Of a DNA stretch of 64,000 nucleotides, positions 24,774-34,548 are shown piece by piece. The notes beneath the pieces were generated by a model that worked only from the letters and a program-made list of their open reading frames with translations, searched no databases and was not told where the DNA came from. The position numbers were made by a program, and so were the translations under genes. The DNA is taken from contig CAXHBH010000001.1 of NCBI GenBank assembly GCA_964014735.1, forward strand, positions 62,001-126,000. The letters run 5' to 3'. The DNA comes from UBA7446 sp964014735. Lineage in GTDB: Bacteria; Bacteroidota; Bacteroidia; Flavobacteriales; Flavobacteriaceae. How positions within the stretch are numbered: the stretch's first letter is position 1; every line of letters begins with the position of its first letter.

Positions 24774-27700
24774 GCATTTGTAATGTTTTTAATAATTGGA
24801 TGGCATTTTCTAAGGATTTCACCTCACTGATGACCAGCACCAATTTGTGTTTTTCCATGCTCTTTTTTTCTTTAATTTGAGCTTTACCTAAATTTCCAAC
24901 TTTACTCAACAAATGTTGAAATGCTGTTGTTTGATAAAAGTCACTTTCAGGGCTGGCTTCAAAAGTACAAATGCATTTGTGCTTTTTTAATACTATTTTC
25001 TCGAATCCTAACGATTCACCCAACCATTTGAAGCGAACACTTTCAAAAAGTGCTAATGTTGGCTCAGGTAAGTTTCCAAATCGGTCCTTGAGCGCATCTC
25101 CAAAAGCAGTGAGTTCGTCTTCAGTTTTTAGTGCAGAAAGTGCTTGGTATTGTACCATTCGTTCTTTAACATTGTTGATATAATCCGTAGGGAAGAAAAC
25201 CTCAACATCTGTGTCTAAAACCAGCTCTTTTGGTTTGGGTTCTTCACCTGGATATAATGCTTTAAATTCATTTTGCTGTAATTCTTCAATGGCACCTTTT
25301 AGTATTTTTTGATAAGTTTCAAACCCAATATCATTAATAAATCCACTTTGCTCACCACCCAATAAATCTCCTGCGCCTCTAATTTCTAAATCTTTCATGG
25401 CAATTTGGAACCCTGACCCTAGTGCTGTGTATTGGCTGATGGCTTCCATGCGTTTCCGAGCATATGGTGTGAGTACTGAAAAAGGCGGGGTAATAAAATA
25501 ACAGAACGCTTTTTTGTTGCTGCGACCAACGCGACCACGCATTTGGTGTAAATCACTCAGGCCGAAATTATTGGCATTATTGATGAATATGGTATTGGCA
25601 TTTGGAACATCCAAGCCACTTTCAATAATAGTAGTGGCTACCAAAACATCAAAGTCTCCTGCTATAAAACCAAGCATCAGCTTTTCCAATGTATTTCCTT
25701 GAAGTTGGCCGTGTGCAGTTGCTATGCGCGCATCAGGCACAAGACGCTGTATTGCTCCAGAAACTTCTTTAATATTTTCAATACGGTTGTGTACAAAAAA
25801 AACTTGTCCACCACGTTGTAATTCGTAAATAACAGCATCGCGAATTTGTATTTCGTTCCAAGATAAAACCTGACTTTCGATAGGATGTCGGTTTGGTGGT
25901 GGTGTATTGATAACCGATAAGTCTCTTGCAGCCATTAGACTAAACTGAAGGGTTCTTGGTATGGGTGTGGCGGTGAGTGTGAGTACGTCCATATGTTCTT
26001 TCAGCGCGCGCAACTTTTCTTTAACGCCAACTCCAAACTTTTGTTCTTCATCAACTACAAGGAGCCCTAGGTCTTTAAAAGAAACTGACTTCCCTACCAA
26101 TTGATGAGTACCAATAAGTATGTCTATGGTACCATTATCAATTCCCTCTAAAACTTCCTTTTTTTGTTTTGTACTTCTAAATCGATTGAGATAATCCACC
26201 GTTACGGGGAAGTCTTTAAGCCTATTTTTAAAGGTATTATAGTGCTGAAATGCAAGTATGGTTGTAGGGACCAATACAGCTACTTGCTTACCATTATCAA
26301 CAGCCTTAAATGCTGCTCTAATTGCCACCTCTGTTTTGCCAAACCCAACATCACCACAAACCAGTCGATCCATGGGCTTTTGGTCTTCCATATCTTGTTT
26401 AACGGCTTCCGTAGCTGTCCGCTGATCTGGCGTATCTTCAAAAACAAAAGATGCTTCAAGCTCGTGTTGTAAATAGGTATCAGGTCCAGATGCAAAGCCT
26501 TTGTTAATACGTCTTTTGGCGTAGACTTTGATAAGGTTAAAAGCAATTTCCTTAACTCTTTTTTTGGTTTTTTGCTTGATTTTTTTCCATGCTCCAGAAC
26601 CTAATTTATATATTTTGGGTGCAGCACCGTCTTTTCCGTTGTATTTCGAAATTTTATGAAGCGAGTGTATACTCACATAAAGGATATCCCTATCCCCATA
26701 AAAAAGCTTGATGGCATCTTGAGTTTTGCCCTCAACGTCAATACGCTGAAGACCCCCAAAAGTTCCAATACCGTGATCGATATGCGTAACATAATCTCCA
26801 ACTTCTAATTCAGTCAGTGCCTTTAGAGATAAGGCTTGTTTTTTGGCATAGCCATTTTTTAATCTAAACCTGTGATATCTTTCAAAAAGTTGGTGATCAG
26901 TGTAGCAAACAATGTTTTCATCTATGTCTATAAAACCTTGAAATAACGGTGCGACCCAGCAATGAAAAGAAGTCTCAGGAGTAAGCTCCTCAACAATTTG
27001 AACCAGTCGTTTTTTTTGGGCATCTGAGGCACAAAAAACATGATTAATCAACTGCTTTTCTGTGTTTTCATTCAGCTGGTTTACAAACCAGTCGAATCTA
27101 CGTTGAAAACGTGGCTGTGGTTGGCATTCAAAAACCACAACATTTTCCTTGGTTTTGGAAGTAAAATGCACCTGCTTGTGTACAGCCAAATCATACTCAA
27201 ACTGTTTTCCATCTACTAAAAGAGCCTCGGGCTGTAAGCGTTTAATTTGGCCAGAAAGTGCAACATATGATTTTTCTGCGTTTGCATACAAATGGTCCAA
27301 TGAAGATTGAATTGTGTCCATATTTTGTAAGCAAATCAAACTCCCCTTTTCTATAAACGATAATAAAGATTGCCGCTTCTCGTTTATTTTTTTTTGCTCT
27401 ATATTGGCTAAAATCTGTACAGCAATTAAGGCTTGGGTCGAACGCTGACTGCTAACGTCAAAACTTCGAATAGTATCAATTTCATCACCAAAAAACTCTA
27501 TTCGAAAGGGTTCTTCATGGCTATAGGAGTGCACATCCAAAATGCCACCCCGAACTGCAAATTCTCCAGGTTCTGAAACAAAGTCTACACGCTTAAAGCC
27601 AAATTCAAAAAGCGTTTCGTTGACAAAATCGATACTTAATTTATCACCCTTTTTTATGGCTAGGGTTTTGCGCTGTAATTCTTTTGGTGTCAATACTTGT

Positions 27701-28074
27701 TCTGAAAGTGCTTCAGGATATGTAATGATGAGTTGCCGTGTAGTATTCTTGATTTTTAGAAGCACTTCTGATCTTAACAACACATTGGCATTTTCCGTTT
27801 CTTCAGTCACGTAGGGGCGTCGGTAACTTGTAGGAAAAAAAATGGGCGCTTCGTTAAGTAAAACCTCCAAGTCGTTTAGAAAATACGCTGCTTCTTCTTT
27901 ATCATTGAGCACCCAAATCAAGGTGCCGTTGTGTTGTTTGTATAGCGATCTGACTAAAAAGCTTTGTTTAGATCCAATAAGACCAGAAGCCAATACGCTA
28001 CCGTGGTCTGAAGCACTTTGGTATACAGCCCTAAATTGTGGATTGTTTTGATACAGAACGGGGAGTTCGTTCAC
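24760..28074 (-). CDS. mfd: Transcription-repair coupling factor
   Basis: A 1104-residue Mfd. It removes RNA polymerase stalled at DNA damage and recruits UvrA. Order of parts: an N-terminal UvrB-like region with FPTSYRRPY and REGGILDVHS-type stretches (here AVRGGILDVHSYS); the CarD-like RNA-polymerase-interacting domain LEVGDYVTHIDHGIGTFGG at about 395-413; the translocase with Walker A GDVGFGKTEVAIRAAF; DEEQKFGV; TATPIPRTLQFSL; QMRGRVGRS; and the C-terminal TRCF domain. Length is normal for Bacteroidetes. It is monocistronic. Confidence 0.97.
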   Translation of the reverse strand: MNELPVLYQNNPQFRAVYQSASDHGSVLASGLIGSKQSFLVRSLYKQHNGTLIWVLNDKEEAAYFLNDLEVLLNEAPIFFPTSYRRPYVTEETENANVLLRSEVLLKIKNTTRQLIITYPEALSEQVLTPKELQRKTLAIKKGDKLSIDFVNETLFEFGFKRVDFVSEPGEFAVRGGILDVHSYSHEEPFRIEFFGDEIDTIRSFDVSSQRSTQALIAVQILANIEQKKINEKRQSLLSFIEKGSLICLQNMDTIQSSLDHLYANAEKSYVALSGQIKRLQPEALLVDGKQFEYDLAVHKQVHFTSKTKENVVVFECQPQPRFQRRFDWFVNQLNENTEKQLINHVFCASDAQKKRLVQIVEELTPETSFHCWVAPLFQGFIDIDENIVCYTDHQLFERYHRFRLKNGYAKKQALSLKALTELEVGDYVTHIDHGIGTFGGLQRIDVEGKTQDAIKLFYGDRDILYVSIHSLHKISKYNGKDGAAPKIYKLGSGAWKKIKQKTKKRVKEIAFNLIKVYAKRRINKGFASGPDTYLQHELEASFVFEDTPDQRTATEAVKQDMEDQKPMDRLVCGDVGFGKTEVAIRAAFKAVDNGKQVAVLVPTTILAFQHYNTFKNRLKDFPVTVDYLNRFRSTKQKKEVLEGIDNGTIDILIGTHQLVGKSVSFKDLGLLVVDEEQKFGVGVKEKLRALKEHMDVLTLTATPIPRTLQFSLMAARDLSVINTPPPNRHPIESQVLSWNEIQIRDAVIYELQRGGQVFFVHNRIENIKEVSGAIQRLVPDARIATAHGQLQGNTLEKLMLGFIAGDFDVLVATTIIESGLDVPNANTIFINNANNFGLSDLHQMRGRVGRSNKKAFCYFITPPFSVLTPYARKRMEAISQYTALGSGFQIAMKDLEIRGAGDLLGGEQSGFINDIGFETYQKILKGAIEELQQNEFKALYPGEEPKPKELVLDTDVEVFFPTDYINNVKERMVQYQALSALKTEDELTAFGDALKDRFGNLPEPTLALFESVRFKWLGESLGFEKIVLKKHKCICTFEASPESDFYQTTAFQHLLSKVGNLGKAQIKEKKSMEKHKLVLVISEVKSLENAIQLLKTLQMPTVA

Positions 28075-28191
28075 GACTGCTTTTTAGCAAAAATACAAAG
28101 TAGTTGGCGTGTATGACTAAAGAACGTTATTTTTTAAACAAATTTATTCTTTGCTGTGAGTTAATAACACCTCAATATTATTTAGAGTTAT

Positions 28192-28199
28192 TACATTTG
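28192..28199 (+). promoter_or_regulatory. -7 box (TACATTTG) upstream of GNAT-lysC
   Basis: Perfect TAnnTTTG match, 7 bp before the ATG at 28207, on the divergent side of mfd. A TTG at the proper upstream spacing is not seen. Confidence 0.45.
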
Positions 28200-28206
28200 C
28201 CACCCA

Positions 28207-28704
28207 ATGGATAATCTAATAATACGTAAAGCCACCCAAAACGATGTGCCATTAATACTTGGACTGATTGAAGAGCTGGCATCATTTGAACGCGAACCAG
28301 ATGCTGTAGCAGTAACAGAACCGGAACTTTTACAGGATGGTTTTGGTGAAAGCCCATCGTTTAGTTGCTTTGTCGCTACTATTGAAAGTAAAGTAGTAGG
28401 CATGGCCTTATTTTATCCTTGTTATTCTACTTGGAAAGGCAAGTCATGGCATTTGGAAGATTTGATTGTAACTGAACCTTACAGAAGAAAAGGAATAGGA
28501 TTTGCGCTGTTAAAGAAATTTATCTTTTTCGCCCATAATACGGGAGTGCGTCGAATCCAATGGGTGGTATTGGATTGGAATACCCCCGCCATTAATTTTT
28601 ATGAAAAACATGGAGCAAAAGCGCTGTCTGACTGGAATATAACACAAATGACAGCCGGAGCAATGCAAAAATTTATAGCAGAACAAGACGATGCGTGTAT
28701 TTAA
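28207..28704 (+). CDS. GNAT family N-acetyltransferase
   Basis: A 165-residue GNAT acetyltransferase. The acetyl-CoA loop is VTEPYRRKGIGFALLKKFIFFAHNTGVRRIQWVVLDWN, and the C-terminal NFYEKHGAKALSDWNI is typical of the diamine/spermidine acetyltransferase-like subgroup. The substrate is likely a polyamine or amino compound, which is unproven. Its last 14 bp overlap the lysC start, so translation of the two is coupled. It is divergent from mfd. Confidence 0.88.
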   Translation: MDNLIIRKATQNDVPLILGLIEELASFEREPDAVAVTEPELLQDGFGESPSFSCFVATIESKVVGMALFYPCYSTWKGKSWHLEDLIVTEPYRRKGIGFALLKKFIFFAHNTGVRRIQWVVLDWNTPAINFYEKHGAKALSDWNITQMTAGAMQKFIAEQDDACI

Positions 28705-29941
28705 ATTTGGAGGAGCATCTGTAAAAGATGCAGAAGGTGTAATTAATGTGGTAAAGGTACTTACCGAAATAGGAAATAAAGACACACTAATTGTTGTTTC
28801 CGCAATGGGGAAGTCTACCAATGCTTTTGAGGGAGTTGTAGACGCTTATTTTAAAGCTCCTGACTCTTGCAAAGCGGCTTTGCAAGACTTGGAAATATTT
28901 CATCAAGATATTGTGAAGAAACTATTTAAAGATTCAAATGGTCCAGTTGCAAAACGGGTGAAAAATTTGTGCGCTCAGTGCGAAACTTTTTTGATCAATA
29001 ACCGATCACCACATAGGGCTTTTGTATATGATCAAGTGGTGAGTTTTGGCGAGCTATTATCAACATCAATTATTTGTGCTTATTTGAATCATGTAGGTAT
29101 TGCTGCTAAATGGATTGACGCACGGAGCTGTATAAAAACCGACAACTTTTATCGTAGCGCACACCTCAATTGGGAGCAAACCCAATCGGCCATTCAAGAT
29201 CAAATTCAGGGGAATGTACTAAAAGTCACACAAGGATTTATTGGCTCTGATGAAAACAACTTCACCACCACTTTGGGCAGAGAAGGTTCGGATTACTCGG
29301 CTGCTATTTTTGCTTATTGTATGGGGGCAATAGACGTGACAATTTGGAAAGACGTAGATGGTGTTTTGAATGCCGACCCACGAGTTTTTGACAAAACTCA
29401 ATTGCTTGAGCACATGTCATATCAAGAGGCCATTGAGCTTGCTTTTTATGGCGCATCTGTCATTCACCCCAAAACCTTACAGCCACTTCAAAAAAAAGAA
29501 ATCCCTCTATATGTAAAGTCTTTTTTAAACCCAAAGCAAAACGGCACAAAAGTAGGTAAAGGCGTGCGCATGCAACCTGAAGTTCCTTGTTATATTGTCA
29601 AGAGAAGTTTGTCTTTGTTGCGCCTATCGACAAGGGATTTCTCTTTTGTGGTTGAAGATAATATCAGCGATATTTTTAAGCTTTTACATGAGCATAAGAT
29701 GTCGGTAGATGTAATTCAAAATTCTGCCATCAGTTTTTCTGTTTGCGTACAGGACAAGTATAATAATATGGACGACTTATTGCTTTCATTACGATCTCGT
29801 TTTGATGTAAAACATACACCGGATGTTTCTCTTTATACAATTCGTCATTTTGAGGAAAACTCCGCCGCCTCTATATTAAAATCAAAAGAGCCTATTCTAG
29901 AGCAGCGTACTGCAACCACCCTTCAATTGGTTTTAAAATAA
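28691..29941 (+). CDS. lysC: Aspartate kinase
   Basis: A 416-residue monofunctional aspartokinase that phosphorylates Asp at the start of Lys/Thr/Met synthesis. The kinase motif MRVFKFGGASVKDAEG is at the N-terminus, TTLGREGSDYSAAIFA is in the middle and DPRVFDKTQLLEHMSYQEAIELAFYGASVIHPKT follows. A C-terminal ACT region (about 305-416) would bind a feedback amino acid. It overlaps the GNAT gene and is followed by olsF after 25 bp, so an operon is likely. Confidence 0.93.
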   Translation: MRVFKFGGASVKDAEGVINVVKVLTEIGNKDTLIVVSAMGKSTNAFEGVVDAYFKAPDSCKAALQDLEIFHQDIVKKLFKDSNGPVAKRVKNLCAQCETFLINNRSPHRAFVYDQVVSFGELLSTSIICAYLNHVGIAAKWIDARSCIKTDNFYRSAHLNWEQTQSAIQDQIQGNVLKVTQGFIGSDENNFTTTLGREGSDYSAAIFAYCMGAIDVTIWKDVDGVLNADPRVFDKTQLLEHMSYQEAIELAFYGASVIHPKTLQPLQKKEIPLYVKSFLNPKQNGTKVGKGVRMQPEVPCYIVKRSLSLLRLSTRDFSFVVEDNISDIFKLLHEHKMSVDVIQNSAISFSVCVQDKYNNMDDLLLSLRSRFDVKHTPDVSLYTIRHFEENSAASILKSKEPILEQRTATTLQLVLK

Positions 29942-29966
29942 CTATATTTCGGTAGTACCTATCCCA

Positions 29967-31775
29967 ATGCCACTTGTATACCCAAAAGATATAGCACTAG
30001 CCCTTGGCCTTTCTAAAATTGGATTTCTAGGTCGCTCTATTGGTTCTATTGTAATGTGGTTTTTACGACTTCACAAAATCAACACTATTTATGACTGTTG
30101 TGTTGCAAATGGGGACGGAACACATTTCACCTCATCTCTTCTTTCCCAATTTGGGGCCAATTATCACATTAGCCCTACGGAATTGAAGCGGATTCCTAAA
30201 CACGGACCTGTTGTACTTGTTTCTAATCACCCTTTAGGTGGATTGGACGGCATCATACTTATACATTTTTTACAAGACGTACGCCCAGATTTTAAATTGA
30301 TGGCAAACTTCATATTGGACCGGGCCACCTTACTTAAGAGTTGGTTTATAGGTGTAAATCCATTTGATGACACCTTGACTTCAAAATCAAGTATAGGTGG
30401 ATTTAGAAAGGTATTACGTCATCTTGATAATGGTGGTCTTTTCGCGGTTTTCCCTGCAGGGGAAGTAGCATCCCAATTAAAAAAACAGGTGCCAATTGAC
30501 TCAGTTTGGAATGCGGCAATTATGCGTTTAATCCAACGTGCTAAAGTCCCAGTTGTGCCTGTTTATTTTCATGCTCGAAATAGCCCATTTTTTTATCGAT
30601 TGGCAAAGATTCACCCCCTGTTTCGAACCGCAAGGCTTCCTGCCGAATTACTTACACAACGCCACAGAAAAATAAATATTCGCGTAGGCAAGTCGATTGC
30701 CGTAAAAGACCAGGACAATCATCAATCCATTAATGATTATACGGATTTTGTAAGACGTAAGCTATATATGCTTTCCAATATTTATGAGCGCAAGTCTATT
30801 CTCAAACGCGTACCAACTCCAATAAAGCGAAAAAATAATAAAGCGATGCCCATTGCCCAAGCTGTGCCAACGTCACTGCAAGAGCATGAAATAATCAATC
30901 TTAAAAACGAGGGTAAGTCATTGCTTATGTTAAAAGACTATGAGTTGTTTTTGACTTCTTCAGACTTGATACCAAATATATTAACAGAAATTGGTCGTAA
31001 ACGCGAGATTGCTTTTAGAGCTATTGGTGAAGGCACCAACAAACCACTTGATCTGGATCATTTCGACAACAGCTACCTGCATCTATTTTTATGGGATCAT
31101 AAAGCCTATGCCTTGGTTGGTGCCTATAGACTGGGATTGGGTAAACAGTTGATGAACGCACATGGCATTTCAGGATTTTATTTGGCTGAACTATTTAAGT
31201 TTGAACCTGAAATAATGTATATGTTCAATAACAGTATAGAACTTGGCAGGGCCTTTGTCTGCCAAAAATACCAACAACGTCCTATGCCACTTTTCTTACT
31301 ATGGAAGGGCATTATTCACGCTACCTTGCGTTATCCAGAATATGATTATTTAATGGGTAGTGTTAGCATCAGTAACCAGTTTTCAAAGTTCACCAAATCG
31401 CTTATGATTGAGTTTATGCGTTCGCATTATTACGACCCTTACTTGGCACAATACATAACTCCAAAAAAGGAATTTAAAGTTAAGCTCGACGATGCGGATA
31501 AAGAGTTTGTCTTTGGTGAGACATTAGGCGACCTTAATAAGTTTGATAAATTAATTGATGAGTTAGAACCTGGCACTTTAAGATTACCAGTGCTTATTAA
31601 AAAGTATATTAAACAAAATGCTCGTGTTGTCTCTTTTAACTCAGACCCTCTTTTCAATAACGCCATAGATAGCTTAATGTATATCAAAATTAAAGACATC
31701 CCCTCAAGTACAGTTAAGCCAGTTCTCGAAGAATTTCAGGCTTCACTGGAACAAATAACTTACAACAGCAAATAA
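29967..31775 (+). CDS. olsF: Bifunctional acyltransferase, OlsF-like
   Basis: A 602-residue fusion. The N-terminal half (about 65-275) is a PlsC/OlsA-type O-acyltransferase with HPLGGLDGIIL and AVFPAGEVAS. The C-terminal half (about 310-600) is an OlsB/hemolysin-like N-acyltransferase with HLFLWDHKAYALVGAYRLGLG and SIELGRAFVCQKYQQRPMPLFLLWKGI. OlsF proteins, known from Serratia and Flavobacterium, make ornithine or related aminolipids in two steps at the inner membrane. The precise head group is not visible from sequence. Its end overlaps the convergent phosphatase gene by 16 bp. Confidence 0.87.
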   Translation: MPLVYPKDIALALGLSKIGFLGRSIGSIVMWFLRLHKINTIYDCCVANGDGTHFTSSLLSQFGANYHISPTELKRIPKHGPVVLVSNHPLGGLDGIILIHFLQDVRPDFKLMANFILDRATLLKSWFIGVNPFDDTLTSKSSIGGFRKVLRHLDNGGLFAVFPAGEVASQLKKQVPIDSVWNAAIMRLIQRAKVPVVPVYFHARNSPFFYRLAKIHPLFRTARLPAELLTQRHRKINIRVGKSIAVKDQDNHQSINDYTDFVRRKLYMLSNIYERKSILKRVPTPIKRKNNKAMPIAQAVPTSLQEHEIINLKNEGKSLLMLKDYELFLTSSDLIPNILTEIGRKREIAFRAIGEGTNKPLDLDHFDNSYLHLFLWDHKAYALVGAYRLGLGKQLMNAHGISGFYLAELFKFEPEIMYMFNNSIELGRAFVCQKYQQRPMPLFLLWKGIIHATLRYPEYDYLMGSVSISNQFSKFTKSLMIEFMRSHYYDPYLAQYITPKKEFKVKLDDADKEFVFGETLGDLNKFDKLIDELEPGTLRLPVLIKKYIKQNARVVSFNSDPLFNNAIDSLMYIKIKDIPSSTVKPVLEEFQASLEQITYNSK

Positions 31776-32185
31776 GAGTCGACGAAGTTTTTACAAAAAG
31801 CTTTTATTTCTTCTCTTGTTTTAGCAAAAGCTGCGTTAATTTCGTTCTCGTTTTCCGAAATAAGCTTAGAAGGATCTGTAAAATTTCGATGCCATCGTTG
31901 TGCTTTTTCACTAGGGATATGTGGGCAGTTTTCTTGAGCATGATCACAAACTGTTATGATGTGATCGAAAGATATTCCCGAATATTCGTCTACGTTGTTA
32001 GATGTGTTTTGACTTATGTCAATTCCAGCATCTTGCATGATGCTAACCGCTCTTGGGTTTAAGCCATGGGTTTCGATACCTGCACTATATACCGAAACGC
32101 TTTGACCGCCAAAAAACTGCATATATCCGTGTGCCATTTGGCTTCGACACGAATTTCCAGTACAAAGAATTAAAATTTTTTTCAT
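31760..32185 (-). CDS. Arsenate reductase/low-MW protein phosphatase (ArsC, LMWP type)
   Basis: A 141-residue protein of the low-molecular-weight phosphatase fold. It starts at ATG 32185 (MKKILILCTGNSCRSQMAHGYM); the frame extends to 32242 only as non-family sequence. The P-loop CTGNSCRS supplies the catalytic Cys8 and Arg14. DHAQENCPHIP later supplies the Asp-containing and second-Cys region typical of thioredoxin-linked arsenate reductases. No arsenic transporter is adjacent, so a phosphatase role is also possible. Confidence 0.87.
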   Translation of the reverse strand: MKKILILCTGNSCRSQMAHGYMQFFGGQSVSVYSAGIETHGLNPRAVSIMQDAGIDISQNTSNNVDEYSGISFDHIITVCDHAQENCPHIPSEKAQRWHRNFTDPSKLISENENEINAAFAKTREEIKAFCKNFVDSYLLL

Positions 32186-32225
32186 AATAAACAAAGTAAC
32201 ATCTCTTGAAACAATAAAATGTTTT

Positions 32226-33188
32226 TTAAAGTTTAAATTCACTTAAAAAATGACCCGTATCCATCAATTGCTTGATTTTGGATAGAATTACTTTGCTTAG
32301 GCGTAGGTGGCTTTGATTTGTCCATCCTGCAACGTGAGGAGAAAGAATAACCCGGTTGCTTTCTTTCAAAAACTGCCAATCATCAGATTGCTCAACATTT
32401 AAATCAAAAGCTGCGGTCTCAAAATCGAGTACATCTAAGCAAGCTCCTTTGACTTTACTGGATTTTAACCCATTGACAAGGTCTTCAATAACCACTTGAT
32501 TGCCTCGGGCAGTATTTATTAACCAAAATGACTTTTTCATTTTGTCGATAAATAAATGATCTACGTATTGATGCGTACTTTCATTTAACGGGAGGTGAAT
32601 ACTAATTACATCTACTTGTTTATAAATTGTTTCAAGCGGCACTTGCTTGGCATATTGATCACCTATATTATTCAACATGTCATGGCATAAAACTTGTACA
32701 TCAAAACCAGCTATTTTACGTGCAAACTGTTTGCCAGTATGTCCATAGCCTATGATACCTATTGTTTTTCCCCCTAATTCTTCACCGCGATTTGCTTCCC
32801 TGCACCACTTGCCAATGCGCACTTCTTTATTGCCTTGTGGTAATTTATTCATCAAACCTAATAGCATACCAAGGGCATGTTCGCCTACCGATGGGCTATT
32901 GCCTTCAGGGGCAGCCAATACAGCAATACCCATTGTCTTTGCTGCTTTCACGTCAATGTTTTCTAGTCCTGAACCTACACGGGCAATAAACTTCAATTTT
33001 TTGGCTTTCTGTAAAAATGGCTTATCAATGGGAAACCGACTTCTGATCACTAAGCCATAATATTGCGAAATATCTTGCGTGATGATTTCTTTTGAAGATT
33101 GGGTATCCACAACATTTTCAAATCCCAAAACTACCAATTGCTCTTCAAGAAAGGGGTGATTGTTGTCTAGGTGTAAAATGCGCATCAT
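32226..33188 (-). CDS. D-2-hydroxyacid dehydrogenase (SerA-like)
   Basis: A 320-residue NAD-dependent dehydrogenase. The nucleotide motif is GKTIGIIGYGHTGKQFARKIAGFDVQVLCHD, with FIARVGSGLENIDVKAAKTMGIAVLAAPEGNSPSVGEHALG before it (catalytic Arg region), NTARGNQVVIEDLV after it, and the catalytic His in LSPHVAGWT. It resembles the catalytic part of 3-phosphoglycerate dehydrogenase, without a C-terminal ACT domain. The true substrate may be phosphoglycerate or another hydroxyacid. It follows mgtE by 1 bp on the same strand. Confidence 0.87.
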   Translation of the reverse strand: MMRILHLDNNHPFLEEQLVVLGFENVVDTQSSKEIITQDISQYYGLVIRSRFPIDKPFLQKAKKLKFIARVGSGLENIDVKAAKTMGIAVLAAPEGNSPSVGEHALGMLLGLMNKLPQGNKEVRIGKWCREANRGEELGGKTIGIIGYGHTGKQFARKIAGFDVQVLCHDMLNNIGDQYAKQVPLETIYKQVDVISIHLPLNESTHQYVDHLFIDKMKKSFWLINTARGNQVVIEDLVNGLKSSKVKGACLDVLDFETAAFDLNVEQSDDWQFLKESNRVILSPHVAGWTNQSHLRLSKVILSKIKQLMDTGHFLSEFKL

Positions 33189-33189
33189 G

Positions 33190-34548
33190 CTAAAAGCCTA
33201 AAATGACCTTGGCAATGTAGAAAAAAAGGAAAATGCCAAAAATGTCGTTGCTTGTGGTTATAAAAGGCCCAGTGGCTATGGCTGGGTCAATATTGTTACG
33301 GTCTAAAATGATGGGCACAAAGGTTCCTATAAGCGCAGAGACCACAATCACACACAACATTGACAAGGCAATTGTAAGGCTCACAGATATTTCAAGGCCA
33401 GTAAAATGCCCAAATATCAACAAGAGTGCACTTAAGGCAATTCCATTGATAAGGCTGAGTCCCACTTCTTTAATTAATCGATTAAATAGGCTTCCTTTGA
33501 CAATATCATTCGCCAAACCCTGCACAATAATGGCCGAGGACTGTACACCTACATTTCCAGCCATTGCGGCGATTAGTGGGGTAAAAAAGAATAGCGTTTT
33601 GTATGATGGGTGTTGCATTACTTGTTCAAAGCCCTCTAGAATAAATACACTCCCCAATCCACCAATTAGTCCTAAAATCAGCCATGGCAAACGTGCCCTT
33701 GTAAGTTCTACAATGCTATCATCAGCTTCTACATCAGAGGCAATACCAGCTGCCAATTGGTAGTCTTTGTCTGCTTCTTCTTTAATAAAATCCACAATAT
33801 CATCAATAGTAATTCTGCCAAGTAATTTTTTTTCGTCATCTACTACTGGAACTGCTTCCAAATCATATTTAGCCATAAGCTTGGCTACTTCTTCACCCTG
33901 TTCGTTTATATTGACAAAATCAACCTTGGGAATATATACGCTTTTGATTTTGGCTTTATCTTTTGCGGTAAGCAAGTCTTTTAGCGATAGACGACCTATC
34001 AGTATATTTTCATCATCAACTACATAAATGGAATGTACCCTTTTGACTTCTGAAGCCTGTGTTCGCATCTCGCGCATACACTTGGTAACCGTCCAATTTT
34101 CATTGACCTTAACCAATTCTTTTGCCATCAATCCACCTGCAGAATCTTCGTCATAGGTAAGCAGTTCTTGAATATCTTGAACCCGTTCTTCGTCTTCTAT
34201 TTGCGCAATTACTTCTGCTTGTCGCTCTTCTGGTAGTTCGGCAATCAAATCAACCGCATCATCGGTATCCAGCTCTTCTACTTCTTCAGCAATTTCCTTA
34301 ACGGAAAGCAACTCAAGGATAGACTCTCGAATATCTTCGTCTACTTCTGTTAATACATCGGAAGTTTTCTCAGAGTCGAGCAGTTTAATTAGATAAATAC
34401 CTTCATCAATGGATAGTTCGTCAACTATTTCCGCTAAATCAGCGTAGTGGTATTCACTAGCGCGTTTTTTTAATGCCTTTGCATTGCGTTGCTCAATGTC
34501 ACTTTTGAATTGCGATAGGATTTCGTCATTGAGTTGAAAGGGTGTCAT
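33190..34548 (-). CDS. mgtE: Magnesium transporter MgtE
   Basis: A 452-residue Mg2+ channel. Parts in order: an acidic N-domain (VEELDTDDAVDLIAELPEERQAEVI), a CBS pair at about 135-255 that senses cytosolic Mg2+ (MAKELVKVNENWTVTKCMREM and VDDEKKLLGRITIDDIVDFI), a plug helix and five membrane helices from about 285, with the selectivity-linked PLIAAMAGNVGVQSS. It is in the inner membrane. It overlaps the upstream rsmA by 23 bp and almost touches the downstream dehydrogenase, so an operon is likely. Confidence 0.94.
   Translation of the reverse strand: MTPFQLNDEILSQFKSDIEQRNAKALKKRASEYHYADLAEIVDELSIDEGIYLIKLLDSEKTSDVLTEVDEDIRESILELLSVKEIAEEVEELDTDDAVDLIAELPEERQAEVIAQIEDEERVQDIQELLTYDEDSAGGLMAKELVKVNENWTVTKCMREMRTQASEVKRVHSIYVVDDENILIGRLSLKDLLTAKDKAKIKSVYIPKVDFVNINEQGEEVAKLMAKYDLEAVPVVDDEKKLLGRITIDDIVDFIKEEADKDYQLAAGIASDVEADDSIVELTRARLPWLILGLIGGLGSVFILEGFEQVMQHPSYKTLFFFTPLIAAMAGNVGVQSSAIIVQGLANDIVKGSLFNRLIKEVGLSLINGIALSALLLIFGHFTGLEISVSLTIALSMLCVIVVSALIGTFVPIILDRNNIDPAIATGPFITTSNDIFGIFLFFYIAKVILGF

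Noticed and set aside
33233..33763. 176-codon plus-strand open frame opposite mgtE
   Set aside because: It mirrors the mgtE codons on the other strand, shows Ser/Pro/Ile-rich composition without domains, and has no promoter; mgtE is unambiguous.
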